This document shows positions 32,643 to 41,635 of a stretch of DNA of 64,000 bases, one piece after another. Numbering within the stretch: position 1 is the stretch's first letter; each line of letters begins with the position of its first letter. The DNA is taken from assembly GCA_949282745.1 (NCBI GenBank), contig CASDQM010000004.1, positions 1-64,000 of the forward strand. The letters run 5' to 3'. A model generated the notes under the pieces. The model ran no database searches and had not been told where the DNA came from. It saw only the letters and a list, made by a program, of their open reading frames with translations. The stretch comes from an uncultured Sutterella sp. (GTDB lineage: Bacteria > Pseudomonadota > Gammaproteobacteria > Burkholderiales > Burkholderiaceae_F). A program made the translations under genes and the position numbers.

Positions 32643-33292
32643 GCCAAAGACGAAACATTGTACAGAACTTCACCGGCAAAAAGCGCCCGAGCCCCCGCGT
32701 TTTGACCGTTTTTTACGCCTGCGGGGCGCAAAAAAACGGGCCGACCGCCTTCGATCGACCCGAAACCCTTAGCAAAAACGAAGACGGGATCCAACCTTGC
32801 GTCTTCGCGGAGAACGCTTTGCTTCTCAGGAAGGTAGCATCTTTCCTCCGTTTCGAACCAGCCCGAGTAACGAGAATCGGTTTTCGGTTTGCGAAACGAA
32901 GTTTTCCGGTTTTCGAGACGACACGAGAGGCGTTCAAAGAAAAGAGCGTCTGACCCCGGACCGTTTTCCGAAAAAAGAATCCTTTGTTTGCGCACGGAGA
33001 AGAAAACACGAAACAACCCGTTCCTCCCTTGTTTCACCATCGTTATTCCCGAAAAAGGAAAACGACCCAACAACCTCCTTTCCTAGGATTTCCCCGACTC
33101 GCATCATCTTTTTCCCTTTCGTACTCAGATGAAGGAAGGCTTGTCGGAGAACTTGAATCGGCATTCCCGATTTTTCAGATTGAAACACACGTTTTCCGGA
33201 CGGGTTGCTCTCGGTATAAACACGCATTCATTTTGTCACTTTGCGCTTGATACGCTTGGAGACAAGTCGGAATGGAACCGAAAGGAGGTCGT
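32643..33292. other. 650-base AT-richer region without a gene
   Basis: No open frame looks like protein. The stretch is poorer in GC than its surroundings and carries repeated TTTTCCG(G/A) tracts, for example near 32910, 32972 and 33192. TATAAA at 33215-33220 is a possible -10 element for the operon that starts at 33293. It may be a decayed gene or a large control region. Confidence 0.4.
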
Positions 33293-33523
33293 GTGACGAC
33301 GCGCTGCAACAGACGGGATTTTCTTCGCGGCCGCTGGTTGGAACCGACAGCCCGCGCGCCCCGGGAGACCCCCTCGTCCTATGCCGACGCCCTGCCCCCC
33401 GACTTCTCTCCGGCGCTCCTCCGCCTGGAGGCATCCCGCCTAGGTTACGACCCCGACCGGTTGTCCGCAGAAGAACTCGAAAAAATCGTCAAACGCGCTC
33501 TTCAAGCCGAAAGGCCGACGTAA
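33293..33523 (+). CDS. Small uncharacterised protein preceding the membrane protein
   Basis: A 76-residue protein with start GTG 33293, chosen because AGGAGG lies six bases upstream. The N terminus RRDFLRGRW looks like a twin-arginine motif but no hydrophobic segment follows, so export is unlikely. The C-terminal half (FSPALLRLEASRLG, then SAEELEKIVKRAL) should form two helices. A similar RRxFLRGR start occurs in some maturation factors of exported oxidoreductases, but I cannot assign it to a family. It lies 81 bases before the membrane protein gene and is probably co-transcribed. Confidence 0.55.
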   Translation: MTTRCNRRDFLRGRWLEPTARAPRETPSSYADALPPDFSPALLRLEASRLGYDPDRLSAEELEKIVKRALQAERPT

Positions 33524-33604
33524 CGACCAATTCGCCGACTTCGACGCTTTCCTTCGAACAGACCTTCTACGGGATTTCATCCACCCCGAAAAGGAGAGAT
33601 CCTT

Positions 33605-35008
33605 ATGTCCGGCCAACAACTTCCTTTCCTGGAACAACGACAGTTGGTTCTGCGATGGAGCGCGCCGGTATCCGCGCTCGCGAATCTGGTCTTCACGCTC
33701 GCCATCTTCGGCGTCACCTGGTGGATCTTCCAGGATCCCCGGGGCATCATGCGCTTCTACACGCCGTACGTCGGCTACAACTATTGCCGTTGGTGGCTGA
33801 TCATCCTCATCTGGATGGCCTACACCTTCGACTTCTGGCCCTTCAAACGCCACTGGCTTGAGCACGCCCACCCGCTGCAAAAGGGCGTCGTGCTTTCCTT
33901 CCTCTCTGTTGCCTTCCTGATTCTCATCATTCACGGGTTCTTTGAATCCGTCCTCGGCAACACGGCGTTTGCCTACTTCAACCCCGATCAGCTCGTCAAG
34001 CTTCCGGGCCTCACCGAGTTCTACGCGACGGAATATGCCGCGCAGGCCTGCATGATGTTCGCCGTCATCGCCTCCTGGATCAGCCCGGCCTGGGTCGTGG
34101 CACTCGAAGGCGCCCCCTGGCAACAGCTTGAGCAACCCTACAAGGGCCTTTCCATCTGGATGGGCACCTTCGCCCTGTCGCTCGTCATTTACCTCATGAC
34201 GATGCACAACCACATGGGCATTCTCTACTATCCCTGGCAGTACTTCACGGCCATCACGCCTCCCTACTGGGAAGAATTCGCCCAGACCGTTTCGGCCAAC
34301 TTCCACGTCGCGTGGATCATGTGCTGCACGGTGGTGGTGTGGTTCATGGAAGGCATTTGGGAACGCTATCCCTTCGCCATGATCAAGACCCCGTGGCTGC
34401 GCCGCACGGCGCTCTTCTTCGGGATCATCGTGATTTCCGTGTCGCTTTGCTTCTTCTTCTGGTTCATGCAGGAACTCACCTGGGGCGAAGCGATCCGAGG
34501 TCACCGCCGCGACGCGGCTCCCGACTGGCGCTGGCTGCACGTCGGTGAAACGGCGATCTTCTGCCTGGTTCCGGCTCTCTTCCTGCAGTTCTACTGCGGT
34601 AACTGGCCGCACCGCTTCTCCAAGCCCGTCAACATCCTGATCCGCACGACGATCGTCATCCTCGGCACGACCCTCGTCTACTGCCTCTACTACAAGTACG
34701 CGCACTTCGTGCTCGGCACGCAGAAGGGCTTCTCGCATCCGCAGCAGTTCCCGATGATCCCGATGATCTGGTTGATCAATATTTGGTTGATCAATTGGTG
34801 GTTTATGGACGGGTGGCCCGGCTGGAAACTCACGATGCGCACCGTTGAAGAAACGGAAGCCGCGCTTGCCAAGCGCGACGAAGAAGACACGTGGCGTAGC
34901 GAAATGGGCGTCGGTCTCGTCATCGGCATCCTCGCGGGCATCGCCTTCTACGTGCTCCTCGTGTGGCTGCTGCCGATTCTCAGCGCCAACTTCACGCTCG
35001 TCGATTAA
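33605..35008 (+). CDS. Uncharacterised 11-helix inner-membrane protein
   Basis: A 467-residue protein with about eleven membrane segments (near 22-41, 62-80, 95-111, 146-166, 184-200, 232-250, 268-287, 314-330, 345-362, 382-400 and 434-458). It is rich in Trp, Tyr and Phe and has histidines at or next to helix ends (H110, H201, H203, H234, H312, H367), as seen in proteins that bind haem or metal. I do not recognise the family. AGGAGAG lies seven bases before ATG 33605, and the exported metallo-beta-lactamase-fold gene starts 13 bases after its stop, so the two products probably act together. Confidence 0.7.
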   Translation: MSGQQLPFLEQRQLVLRWSAPVSALANLVFTLAIFGVTWWIFQDPRGIMRFYTPYVGYNYCRWWLIILIWMAYTFDFWPFKRHWLEHAHPLQKGVVLSFLSVAFLILIIHGFFESVLGNTAFAYFNPDQLVKLPGLTEFYATEYAAQACMMFAVIASWISPAWVVALEGAPWQQLEQPYKGLSIWMGTFALSLVIYLMTMHNHMGILYYPWQYFTAITPPYWEEFAQTVSANFHVAWIMCCTVVVWFMEGIWERYPFAMIKTPWLRRTALFFGIIVISVSLCFFFWFMQELTWGEAIRGHRRDAAPDWRWLHVGETAIFCLVPALFLQFYCGNWPHRFSKPVNILIRTTIVILGTTLVYCLYYKYAHFVLGTQKGFSHPQQFPMIPMIWLINIWLINWWFMDGWPGWKLTMRTVEETEAALAKRDEEDTWRSEMGVGLVIGILAGIAFYVLLVWLLPILSANFTLVD

Positions 35009-35021
35009 CTAGGAGGAAATT

Positions 35022-36176
35022 ATGGACAGACGCAAATTCCTGCTTTCTGGTGCGGCTCTAGGCACCGGCATCGGGACGATCGGCGCCATGGGCGTGTATT
35101 CCTACTCCCCGATGCGCAAGGACGTGTTGCCCCAGGTGCCCCGCGGCACGACCGACATCGGCGTATGCAAGTCGGTTCGCATCGTCAACATTTCCGAAAC
35201 GAGCTGGTTCGACAACGGCGTCTTCATGGAAGACGTGACCGCCGCGGGCGGCCTCCTCGTCGACCAGTACACCTACAACTGGGCTCCGTTCGGCAACGGC
35301 AAGGGAGCCGGCAAGGGCACCTACAAGGAAGGGATCGAACGCATTCGTCCCTATCTGGAAAAGGGCGACCTCGACGGCGCCTGGAAGGCCGCGAGCGAAG
35401 TGTGCGTTCACCCCGAAAACGCCGGCGGCTACTCCTGCCTCGTTGAAATCGAAGCGATGGACGGCAAGAAGACGCGCTATCTCTTCGACTGCGGCTGGAA
35501 CTACCAGTGGATGGACACGTGCTTCAAGCGCGAAGGCATCGACAAGATGCTGCAGAACGGCGAAATCGCCGCCTTCATCAGCACGCACGAGCACATGGAC
35601 CACTTCTTCGGCTTCCCGGTCGTGACGAAGTACGCCCCCAACATCCCGATGTACCATCCCTCCACCTACTATCCGGAAGGGAAGGACTACATCAAGGCCT
35701 GCGGCCACAAGGGTCCCATCACGGAACTCGAAAAGGGCCTCCACAAGCTGCAGGACGGCGTGGCGCTCTATCAGTTCGAATGCCCGATCATCTTCCGCGT
35801 CTTCGGCGAATGCTCGATGTACTGCAACGTCAAGGACGTGGGCCTCGTGAGCATCACGGGCTGCTGCCACCAGGGGATCATTCTCTTCGCCGACACGGCC
35901 TACAAGGAACTCGCCTACGAAAAGGACCAGTTCTACGGTCTCTACGGCGGTCTGCACATCTCGCCCTTCGACGACTGGGATCCGAAGTACGACGACCTCG
36001 TCATCGGTCTGCAGAAGTGGAACCTCCAGAAGGTCGGATGCAACCACTGCACGGGCCTCATCACCGCCCAGAAGTTCGTTGACGCGGGCTATCCCGTCGT
36101 CAAGGGCACGGCGCGCTTCCGCTCCAAGACCACGAACTATCTCGGCAACGGCGACACGCTGACCTTCCCGTCATAA
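35022..36176 (+). CDS. Tat-exported metallo-beta-lactamase-fold hydrolase
   Basis: A 384-residue protein with an N-terminal twin-arginine signal or anchor (MDRRKFLLSGAALGTG). The metal-binding HxHxDH motif is present as H189-E-H-M-D-H194 in ISTHEHMDHFFG. A later GCCHQG, LYGGLHIS and CNHCTG supply further histidines and cysteines as in the dihydropterin-synthase-like (DHPS-type) branch of the superfamily. It is unusually rich in cysteine for an exported protein. AGGAGG lies seven bases before the ATG. The substrate is unknown, and the preceding membrane protein is its likely partner. Confidence 0.8.
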   Translation: MDRRKFLLSGAALGTGIGTIGAMGVYSYSPMRKDVLPQVPRGTTDIGVCKSVRIVNISETSWFDNGVFMEDVTAAGGLLVDQYTYNWAPFGNGKGAGKGTYKEGIERIRPYLEKGDLDGAWKAASEVCVHPENAGGYSCLVEIEAMDGKKTRYLFDCGWNYQWMDTCFKREGIDKMLQNGEIAAFISTHEHMDHFFGFPVVTKYAPNIPMYHPSTYYPEGKDYIKACGHKGPITELEKGLHKLQDGVALYQFECPIIFRVFGECSMYCNVKDVGLVSITGCCHQGIILFADTAYKELAYEKDQFYGLYGGLHISPFDDWDPKYDDLVIGLQKWNLQKVGCNHCTGLITAQKFVDAGYPVVKGTARFRSKTTNYLGNGDTLTFPS

Positions 36177-36185
36177 CCCCTCGCC

Positions 36186-36218
36186 GCAACGCTCGGGCGC
36201 CCCGCGCCCGGGCGTTGC
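36186..36218 (+). terminator. GC-rich hairpin after the metallo-hydrolase gene
   Basis: GCAACGCTCGGGC and GCCCGGGCGTTGC pair with one G-U-type mismatch, ten bases past the stop. A U-run is lacking. Confidence 0.5.
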
Positions 36219-36236
36219 CGACCGCCTCACTCCGAG

Positions 36237-36272
36237 GCGGCATGCGGAAGCCCCGCCTTTTCCGCATGCCGC
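36237..36272. repeat. Perfect 13-bp inverted repeat before the COG0523 gene
   Basis: GCGGCATGCGGAA and TTCCGCATGCCGC pair perfectly around a ten-base loop. It follows the previous hairpin by 18 bases and ends 54 bases before the next start codon. It could be a second terminator, an RNA-stability element or an operator. Confidence 0.6.
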
Positions 36273-36325
36273 TTCCCTTTCTCGAAGCCGGCTTGAATTC
36301 GTTTGCCACCAGGAGCATCGCGCGC

Positions 36326-38101
36326 ATGACCCGGACGTCTTCCTCTCCTCTACTCTTTCCTCTCCTGCCGCGCGCCCTCAATCCACACGCGGGAGACGAG
36401 ACCGCAACGATCTTTCAGTCTCTCGTCGCGCGCGTGCACCTCGACCGTCCGCTCGCGCGCCGGCTCGGCTGGCGCGGCGTGCGCCCCGGCGCCGCCAAGG
36501 GTCCCGCCTGGACCTTCCGCACGGCGGGCGCGCACGGCGTCTACGGCGTCCTCTTCGAGGGCGAACGCCCGACCGAGGCGGGGATCGACGGATTCTTCAC
36601 CCTCTTTTTCTTCCCCGACGAAGAGGAGGCGCTCCGCGGGGGCTTCTCTCCCGACATCCGCGAGGCCGTGGCCCGTCCCGACTACGAAACCCTGGTGCGG
36701 GACCTCTCCATGAACGCCGACGCTCTCTCGGACTTCGCCTTCGGTCTTCTCAGGCTTTCGGTCTCCGCAGACCTCGATTCCCTTTCGCTTTCGATGGAAG
36801 CCCGCGCGTCCGAGGAAATCCTTACGGAAACGGGCGAAGTCTACGCCAAGGACCGTCCGCTTCGAATTCTGCAGCCGGGCTTCGCCCTTCTCGTGGAGAG
36901 CGCCCGCGCCGTCCTCGGCGGGCCCTCCCGTCTCGTCTGGACGTCGGAGAAAACGGCCGCGCTTCGCATCGTCGGGGGCGAACCCGCGCCCGATCCCGTC
37001 CGAACGGAATTCACGGTTTGCGAAACCTTCGCCGTCGGTTCCGCCGCGGCGACGCTGGCGGGGCGGCCGCTCGCGAACGTGCCGCTTCGGCACGTTCCTT
37101 CGCGAAGGGAAGAGCCGCGCCCGATCGTGCACGTCGTCTCGGGCTTTCTCGGCTCGGGCAAAACCACCTTCATCGCATCTTGGCTCAATTTCCTGCACGG
37201 GCGCGAGCGCTTCACGGGGGTGCTTCAAAACGAATTCGGCGAAATGGACCTCGACAGCCTCGTTCTCTCGGGCGAAACGAAGGTCGAATCGCTCGACGAC
37301 GGCTGCGTCTGCTGTTCGCTCGCCGACAGTCTGCGCCCCGGACTCCTGCGGCTTCTCGAGTCGACGCCTGCGGAACAGTTCATTCTCGAAACGACCGGCG
37401 TGGCGAGTCCCTCCTACGTGATGGCGCAGCTGCAGCTTCTTGACGAAACCATTACGCCGGGCCTTCTCGTCACGCTCGCCGACGCGCTCGACCTCTCCCA
37501 ACATCCGGAACACCTTGCGGAAGCGGGATGCCGGCGCGATCAGTTCGAGGCGGCCGACATCATCGTGCTCACGAAGGCGGACCGCGTGAGCAAAACGGAG
37601 GCGGAGCGCCTCACCCGCGCCCTCTCGCGCCTCAATCCGGGCGCCGCGGTCTTCACGGCCCGCTTCGGCTCCATTCCCTTCGGCGAAATCGACCGGCTCT
37701 TTCTCGCCCGAAGCGACGAGGGACTCCCGGAACACCACCCGACGATCTCCGGGGGCGAACTCTTCTCGTCCTTCCGAGGCTTTTCGGTGCGTCCGCAGCG
37801 AAGGCTCGACGCGGGCGCCCAGGGCTTCGTCACGCGCACGATTCCCCTTTCGAGACCGCTCACGCTCGGCGAACTCGAGTCGGGACTCTCCGACCTTCCG
37901 CCCGAGGTGCTTCGCGTAAAGGGCGTCGTTCGCGTCATCGCGGAGGACGACACCGTCCGCGACGCGATTCTCCAGTGGGCGGCGGGCGAATGGCGACTCG
38001 ACCCCGCGGACGAAAAGACCGCCGCCTCGCCCGAGCGCGGGCTCGTTCTCATCGGCCGCGCGCCCCTACCCCGTCTCTCCTTTGAGGAGGCTTCCTCATG
38101 A
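36326..38101 (+). CDS. COG0523 (CobW-like) metal-chaperone GTPase with an unknown N-terminal domain
   Basis: A 591-residue fusion. The C-terminal 320 residues are a G3E GTPase of the COG0523 group: Walker A SGFLGSGKTT near 272-281, NEFGEMDLD, the metal-binding CVCC at 327-330, ETTGVASP and LTKAD. A CobW-type C-terminal domain follows. The first 265 residues match nothing I know and are not a standard part of the family. The start at 36326 has AGGAG ten bases upstream. The stop overlaps the ExbB-like start, so the GTPase is co-translated with an ExbB-ExbD-TonB set, implying a role in metal acquisition or loading. Confidence 0.8.
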   Translation: MTRTSSSPLLFPLLPRALNPHAGDETATIFQSLVARVHLDRPLARRLGWRGVRPGAAKGPAWTFRTAGAHGVYGVLFEGERPTEAGIDGFFTLFFFPDEEEALRGGFSPDIREAVARPDYETLVRDLSMNADALSDFAFGLLRLSVSADLDSLSLSMEARASEEILTETGEVYAKDRPLRILQPGFALLVESARAVLGGPSRLVWTSEKTAALRIVGGEPAPDPVRTEFTVCETFAVGSAAATLAGRPLANVPLRHVPSRREEPRPIVHVVSGFLGSGKTTFIASWLNFLHGRERFTGVLQNEFGEMDLDSLVLSGETKVESLDDGCVCCSLADSLRPGLLRLLESTPAEQFILETTGVASPSYVMAQLQLLDETITPGLLVTLADALDLSQHPEHLAEAGCRRDQFEAADIIVLTKADRVSKTEAERLTRALSRLNPGAAVFTARFGSIPFGEIDRLFLARSDEGLPEHHPTISGGELFSSFRGFSVRPQRRLDAGAQGFVTRTIPLSRPLTLGELESGLSDLPPEVLRVKGVVRVIAEDDTVRDAILQWAAGEWRLDPADEKTAASPERGLVLIGRAPLPRLSFEEASS

Positions 38102-38643
38102 TCGAATTCTTCCGCGCGGGCGGCCCGCTCATGTGGCCCCTCCTCCTTCTCTCGGTGCTCTCACTTGCCGTGCTCATCGAGCGCTTCCTCGTCTTTCAGG
38201 CGAACGCCTGCCCGAAATTCCGCGAAACGCCCGAAGAGGCGATGAAGGCCTTCTCGTCCGCCAAGGGCTACGAAGGCTTTGCCGAAGCGCTCAAGACCGG
38301 ACGCGAGGCGTCCGTCGTTTCGGCGGGAAACGCCGTCGTGGCTAGGCTGGAGGCACGACTCTCGATCCTTTCCGTCATCGCGCGGCTCTCTCCCCTGCTC
38401 GGTCTTCTCGGCACGGTCTTCGGAATGATCGACACCTTTTCGGCCGTCGCGTCCGCGCCGGGCGGCGTCGAGATGACGGCGCTCGCCGACGGCATCTGGC
38501 AGGCCCTCATCACGACGGCGGCGGGGCTTTCCATCGCCATTCCGACGATTCTGGGGCTTTCCTACTTCGAGTCGCGCGTTGACGACGTGACCGAACGCCT
38601 CAACCGCGCGGGCGACCTGATCCTCGACGGAGACTCAGCATGA
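38098..38643 (+). CDS. ExbB/TolQ/MotA-family proton channel subunit
   Basis: A 181-residue inner-membrane protein with three helices (about 12-30, 92-115 and 132-158). The conserved SPLLGLLGTVFGMIDTF and WQALITTAAGLSIAIP segments line the proton path in ExbB and TolQ. It starts inside the stop of the GTPase gene (ATGA) and overlaps the ExbD-like gene in the same way. It forms the channel of an energy-transducing complex with the next two products. Confidence 0.88.
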   Translation: MIEFFRAGGPLMWPLLLLSVLSLAVLIERFLVFQANACPKFRETPEEAMKAFSSAKGYEGFAEALKTGREASVVSAGNAVVARLEARLSILSVIARLSPLLGLLGTVFGMIDTFSAVASAPGGVEMTALADGIWQALITTAAGLSIAIPTILGLSYFESRVDDVTERLNRAGDLILDGDSA

Positions 38644-39065
38644 AGAGGCCCCCGAGAATTCAGAGACGCCGCAAGCCGAATCACGACGTCGACATGACGC
38701 CGATGATCGACGTCGTCTTTCTCCTTCTCATCTTCTTCGTCATGGCGGCGAGCTTCACGGTGCGGGGACTCGACGTCGAGCTTCCGCCCGCCAAAACGTC
38801 CGAGCCCGTCGCAGGACGGGTCGTGAAATGGGAACTCACCCAAGACGGCGTCTTCCGGCTCGACGGCATCGTCGTCAGCCGCGAAGAGGTGCCCTTCGCC
38901 CTGCAGCGGATCGTGCGCTCCTTCCGGGAGAATCCCGGTCAGATCATTTTGGCCGCCCACCCCAAGGCCCCCGTGGAAGCGCTCGTCTTCCTCGTCGACC
39001 GCGTGCGTGAGACGGGAGGCGAAAAGCTTCTCGTCGCGACCGAAGCGCCGGGAGCCGCCCCATGA
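38640..39065 (+). CDS. ExbD/TolR-family protein
   Basis: A 141-residue protein with a short basic cytoplasmic end, one membrane helix (about 20-40) and a periplasmic domain. The proton-carrying aspartate is D24 in MTPMIDVVFLLLIFFV. Overlaps of 4 bases at both ends link it to the ExbB-like and TonB-like genes. Confidence 0.88.
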   Translation: MKRPPRIQRRRKPNHDVDMTPMIDVVFLLLIFFVMAASFTVRGLDVELPPAKTSEPVAGRVVKWELTQDGVFRLDGIVVSREEVPFALQRIVRSFRENPGQIILAAHPKAPVEALVFLVDRVRETGGEKLLVATEAPGAAP

Positions 39066-39583
39066 CGGCCGACGACGCCCTCAAGACCGGTCTTTTCGTG
39101 TCGGTCCTCCTGCACGCCACCCTCTTTTTCGGCTGGGGCGAACCCGTTCGCGTCCCCTTGAGCGGGGGAACCGTCGTGACGATGGAGCTTGAAGGGGGCG
39201 GCGCCGCCGTGAGCGAAAAGGGAGGCGTCCTGCTCGAGGCGCGCGTTTTCGACCCGCGGGCGGCCGACGAGGCGAAGGCCTACGAAGAGCGCCGTCGCCG
39301 CTACCTCGCCTATCTGCAGGACGTGAGCAACGAAATCCACGCCCGACGCCTCGAAGCGGGCGGAAACGGCCTCATCGGCATCTGCGAAGTCCGCTTCTCG
39401 ATTGACGAGGCGGGGCGCTTTTACTCCGTGCGCCTCTACAAAAGCTCGGGCGACCCGAGACTCGACCGAGCGGCGCTTGCCGCCGTGCGCGCCGCAAGCG
39501 GACGCGTAAAGCGGCCCGCGGGCGTGGCCGACGGACCGCTGCACGTCTCCGAAGAAATCCGCTTCCAGTACGATCTCAAATAA
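39062..39583 (+). CDS. Short TonB-like energy transducer
   Basis: A 173-residue protein with an N-terminal anchor helix (about 8-25) and a TonB-type C-terminal domain (ICEVRFSIDEAGRFYSVRLYKSSGDPRLDRAA, written here in two overlapping halves: residues about 105-137). It lacks the long proline-rich linker that lets ordinary TonB cross the periplasm, so it may serve a close partner or reach the outer membrane with a helical spacer (KAYEERRRRYLAYLQDV). No TonB-dependent receptor is next to it. Confidence 0.8.
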   Translation: MTADDALKTGLFVSVLLHATLFFGWGEPVRVPLSGGTVVTMELEGGGAAVSEKGGVLLEARVFDPRAADEAKAYEERRRRYLAYLQDVSNEIHARRLEAGGNGLIGICEVRFSIDEAGRFYSVRLYKSSGDPRLDRAALAAVRAASGRVKRPAGVADGPLHVSEEIRFQYDLK

Positions 39584-39617
39584 AATGCCCCGCCGGACTT
39601 CTCCGACAGGGCATTTT
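39582..39617. terminator. Bidirectional terminator between the TonB-like and rpoD genes
   Basis: AAAATGCCC and GGGCATTTT with an inner GGA/TCC pairing. T-runs follow on both strands, and the stem begins within the TonB-like stop codon. Confidence 0.9.
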
Positions 39618-39634
39618 GCCGTTCGCACGGGTTG

Positions 39635-41635
39635 TTAGTTCAGGTAGTCGCTCAGGCGCGCCTGGAAGTCGGGCGTGCGAAGCTTGCGGATCGCCTGCGT
39701 TTCGATCTGGCGCACGCGCTCGCGCGTGAGACCGAGAGCGCGGCCCACTTCTTCGAGCGTATGGTCGACGTTGCTGCCGATCCCGTAGCGAAGACGAAGC
39801 ACCTGGCTTTCGCGCGGGGTGAGTTCATCGAGCGACTTCTTCACCGATTCGATCATGGAGACGCCCTGGAAGCGGCGGCTCGGATCGTCCGTTTCGTCGC
39901 CTCGCACGAAGTCGAGCTTCGTCGCGTCTTCATCGTCCCCGATCGGCGCGTCGATCGATTCGACCGAACGCATCGCCTGCGTGAGGAGCTGCACCTTCTG
40001 CAGGGGAATGTCGTTGTCCTCGGCGATCTCGTGCTCGGTCGGCATGCGGCCGTTTTCCTGGAGGAAGCGCTGCTTGTAGCGGCGGATCTTGTTGTAGGAC
40101 TCGGTCATGTGCACCGGAATGCGGATCGTGGCGCCGAAGTCGGCCACGGCGCGCGTAACGGACTGACGCACCCACCAGGTCGCATAGGTCGAGAACTTGT
40201 AGCCGCGGCGGTATTCGAACTTGTCGACCGCCTTCATAAGGCCGATGTTCCCTTCCTGAATGAGGTCGGTCATCGCGAGGCCGCGGTTGACGTAGCCCTT
40301 GGCGATCGAAATCACGAGACGCAGGTTCGCCTCGATCATCTTGGCCTTGGCCTGGCTCAGGTTCGTCTGTGCAAGACGCACGGCGCGCGAGAGTTCGCGC
40401 TGCTCGCAGATGTTCATCATCGCGGCGGCGGCAAGGTCGCGCAGGACCGCCTGCTCTTCGCGAACGACCGGAAGCGCGCGCTCAAGCGCTTCGCTCCAGG
40501 GATGCCCCTCGGCGACGAGCGCCTCGAAGAAGCCCTCGACCGTGCAGTCCTTCGTGAGGTATTCGACGGCGTCCTTCTGCGGCACGTGGCACTGTTCGAC
40601 CATCACGGTGCGGATGCGCTTGAGCGATGCGTTCACCTTGGCCATGTGGGCGTCGATCGTGTCGGTGAGGTGCGTGACGCACTTCACGGAGAAGCGGATC
40701 GGGCTCAGGAGCTGAACGATCTTGGCGCGGCTCTTTTCGTACTTTGCGAAGCCTTCGGGATCGGCGTAGTGCTCTTCGAGCTTGGCGAGTTCCTTGGCGC
40801 AGCGCTTGAAGATCGAGATGGCGCGCTTACGCATTTCCTCGAGCTGTTCGCTCGTCATGGCCGCGGCCCCGATGTCGGTCGTCGATTCGTCCGACTCGGC
40901 GTCGACTTCGCCGTCGTTCGCATAGGTGTCGGTAAAGCCGTCCACCACGGCGTCGACGCTCGTCTCGCTGTCCTTGAGGACTTCGGCGTAATGAAGAAGC
41001 TCGCGCACGGCCATCGGGTACTGCAGAAGCGACGTCACGAGCTTGCCCGTGAACATTTCGATCGACTTGGCGACTTCGATTTCGCCCTGACGCGTCAGAA
41101 GCTTGTGGCTCCCCACGCCGCGCAGATAGGCGCGCAGGGGATCCTTCGAGAGCCCCGCCGACTCTTCGGGCGTAAGCATCATTTCGACTTCGTCTTCGTC
41201 GAGATCATCGCCGTCGTTGAGGCTGCCGTTGGCGACGAGGTCGTCCGAATCGGGCGGCGCGTCAAAGACCTGAATGCCGAAGCGCACGAGCCCTTCGGTC
41301 ACTTCCTGCAGATGCTCTTCGGTACGGAGGGCTTCTTCGGGGAGGTGGTCGTTGATTTCCTCGATCGTCACCCAGCCGCGGCTGCGGCCGAGACGAACGA
41401 GCGCGCCGTAGCCGTTGCCGGCGTCCTTCTTGCGGGCGCGGTGCACCACGGGGGCGCGGGGTTCTTCGGCTTCGCCGAGGTCCTCGTCGGAGTCGTCCGC
41501 ACGGGCTTCCCCGTCGGCCTCATCATCCTCCCAGTCGGACTGCGTCAACTCTTCCCCTTCGAGCCCCTCTTCCTCGAGCGTTTCCTCCTCGTCGAGGTCG
41601 ATGTCGGCATCAAAAGCGTCGTCACTCGTCTTCAT
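39635..41635 (-). CDS. Second RpoD-type sigma-70 factor
   Basis: A 666-residue primary-type sigma factor with an acidic N terminus (1-60), region 1.1 (about 75-100), region 1.2, a large acidic non-conserved insert and regions 2-4. Region 2 reads [36 protein letters not shown] and [16 protein letters not shown]. Region 4.2 is [18 protein letters not shown]. The -10 and -35 contact residues (RQxxT and RERxRQ) are kept, but [11 protein letters not shown] replaces the usual [11 protein letters not shown] and the region 3 linker differs. It follows a canonical rpoD by 389 bases and ends in a strong terminator. I start at ATG 41635. The division of labour between the two is unknown. Confidence 0.9.
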   Translation of the reverse strand: MKTSDDAFDADIDLDEEETLEEEGLEGEELTQSDWEDDEADGEARADDSDEDLGEAEEPRAPVVHRARKKDAGNGYGALVRLGRSRGWVTIEEINDHLPEEALRTEEHLQEVTEGLVRFGIQVFDAPPDSDDLVANGSLNDGDDLDEDEVEMMLTPEESAGLSKDPLRAYLRGVGSHKLLTRQGEIEVAKSIEMFTGKLVTSLLQYPMAVRELLHYAEVLKDSETSVDAVVDGFTDTYANDGEVDAESDESTTDIGAAAMTSEQLEEMRKRAISIFKRCAKELAKLEEHYADPEGFAKYEKSRAKIVQLLSPIRFSVKCVTHLTDTIDAHMAKVNASLKRIRTVMVEQCHVPQKDAVEYLTKDCTVEGFFEALVAEGHPWSEALERALPVVREEQAVLRDLAAAAMMNICEQRELSRAVRLAQTNLSQAKAKMIEANLRLVISIAKGYVNRGLAMTDLIQEGNIGLMKAVDKFEYRRGYKFSTYATWWVRQSVTRAVADFGATIRIPVHMTESYNKIRRYKQRFLQENGRMPTEHEIAEDNDIPLQKVQLLTQAMRSVESIDAPIGDDEDATKLDFVRGDETDDPSRRFQGVSMIESVKKSLDELTPRESQVLRLRYGIGSNVDHTLEEVGRALGLTRERVRQIETQAIRKLRTPDFQARLSDYLN

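Noticed and set aside
32533-32772. Small plus-strand frame containing WARWDLNPGSPDYESGALTN
   Set aside because: This is the well-known false protein obtained by translating across a CAU tRNA gene in the wrong direction.
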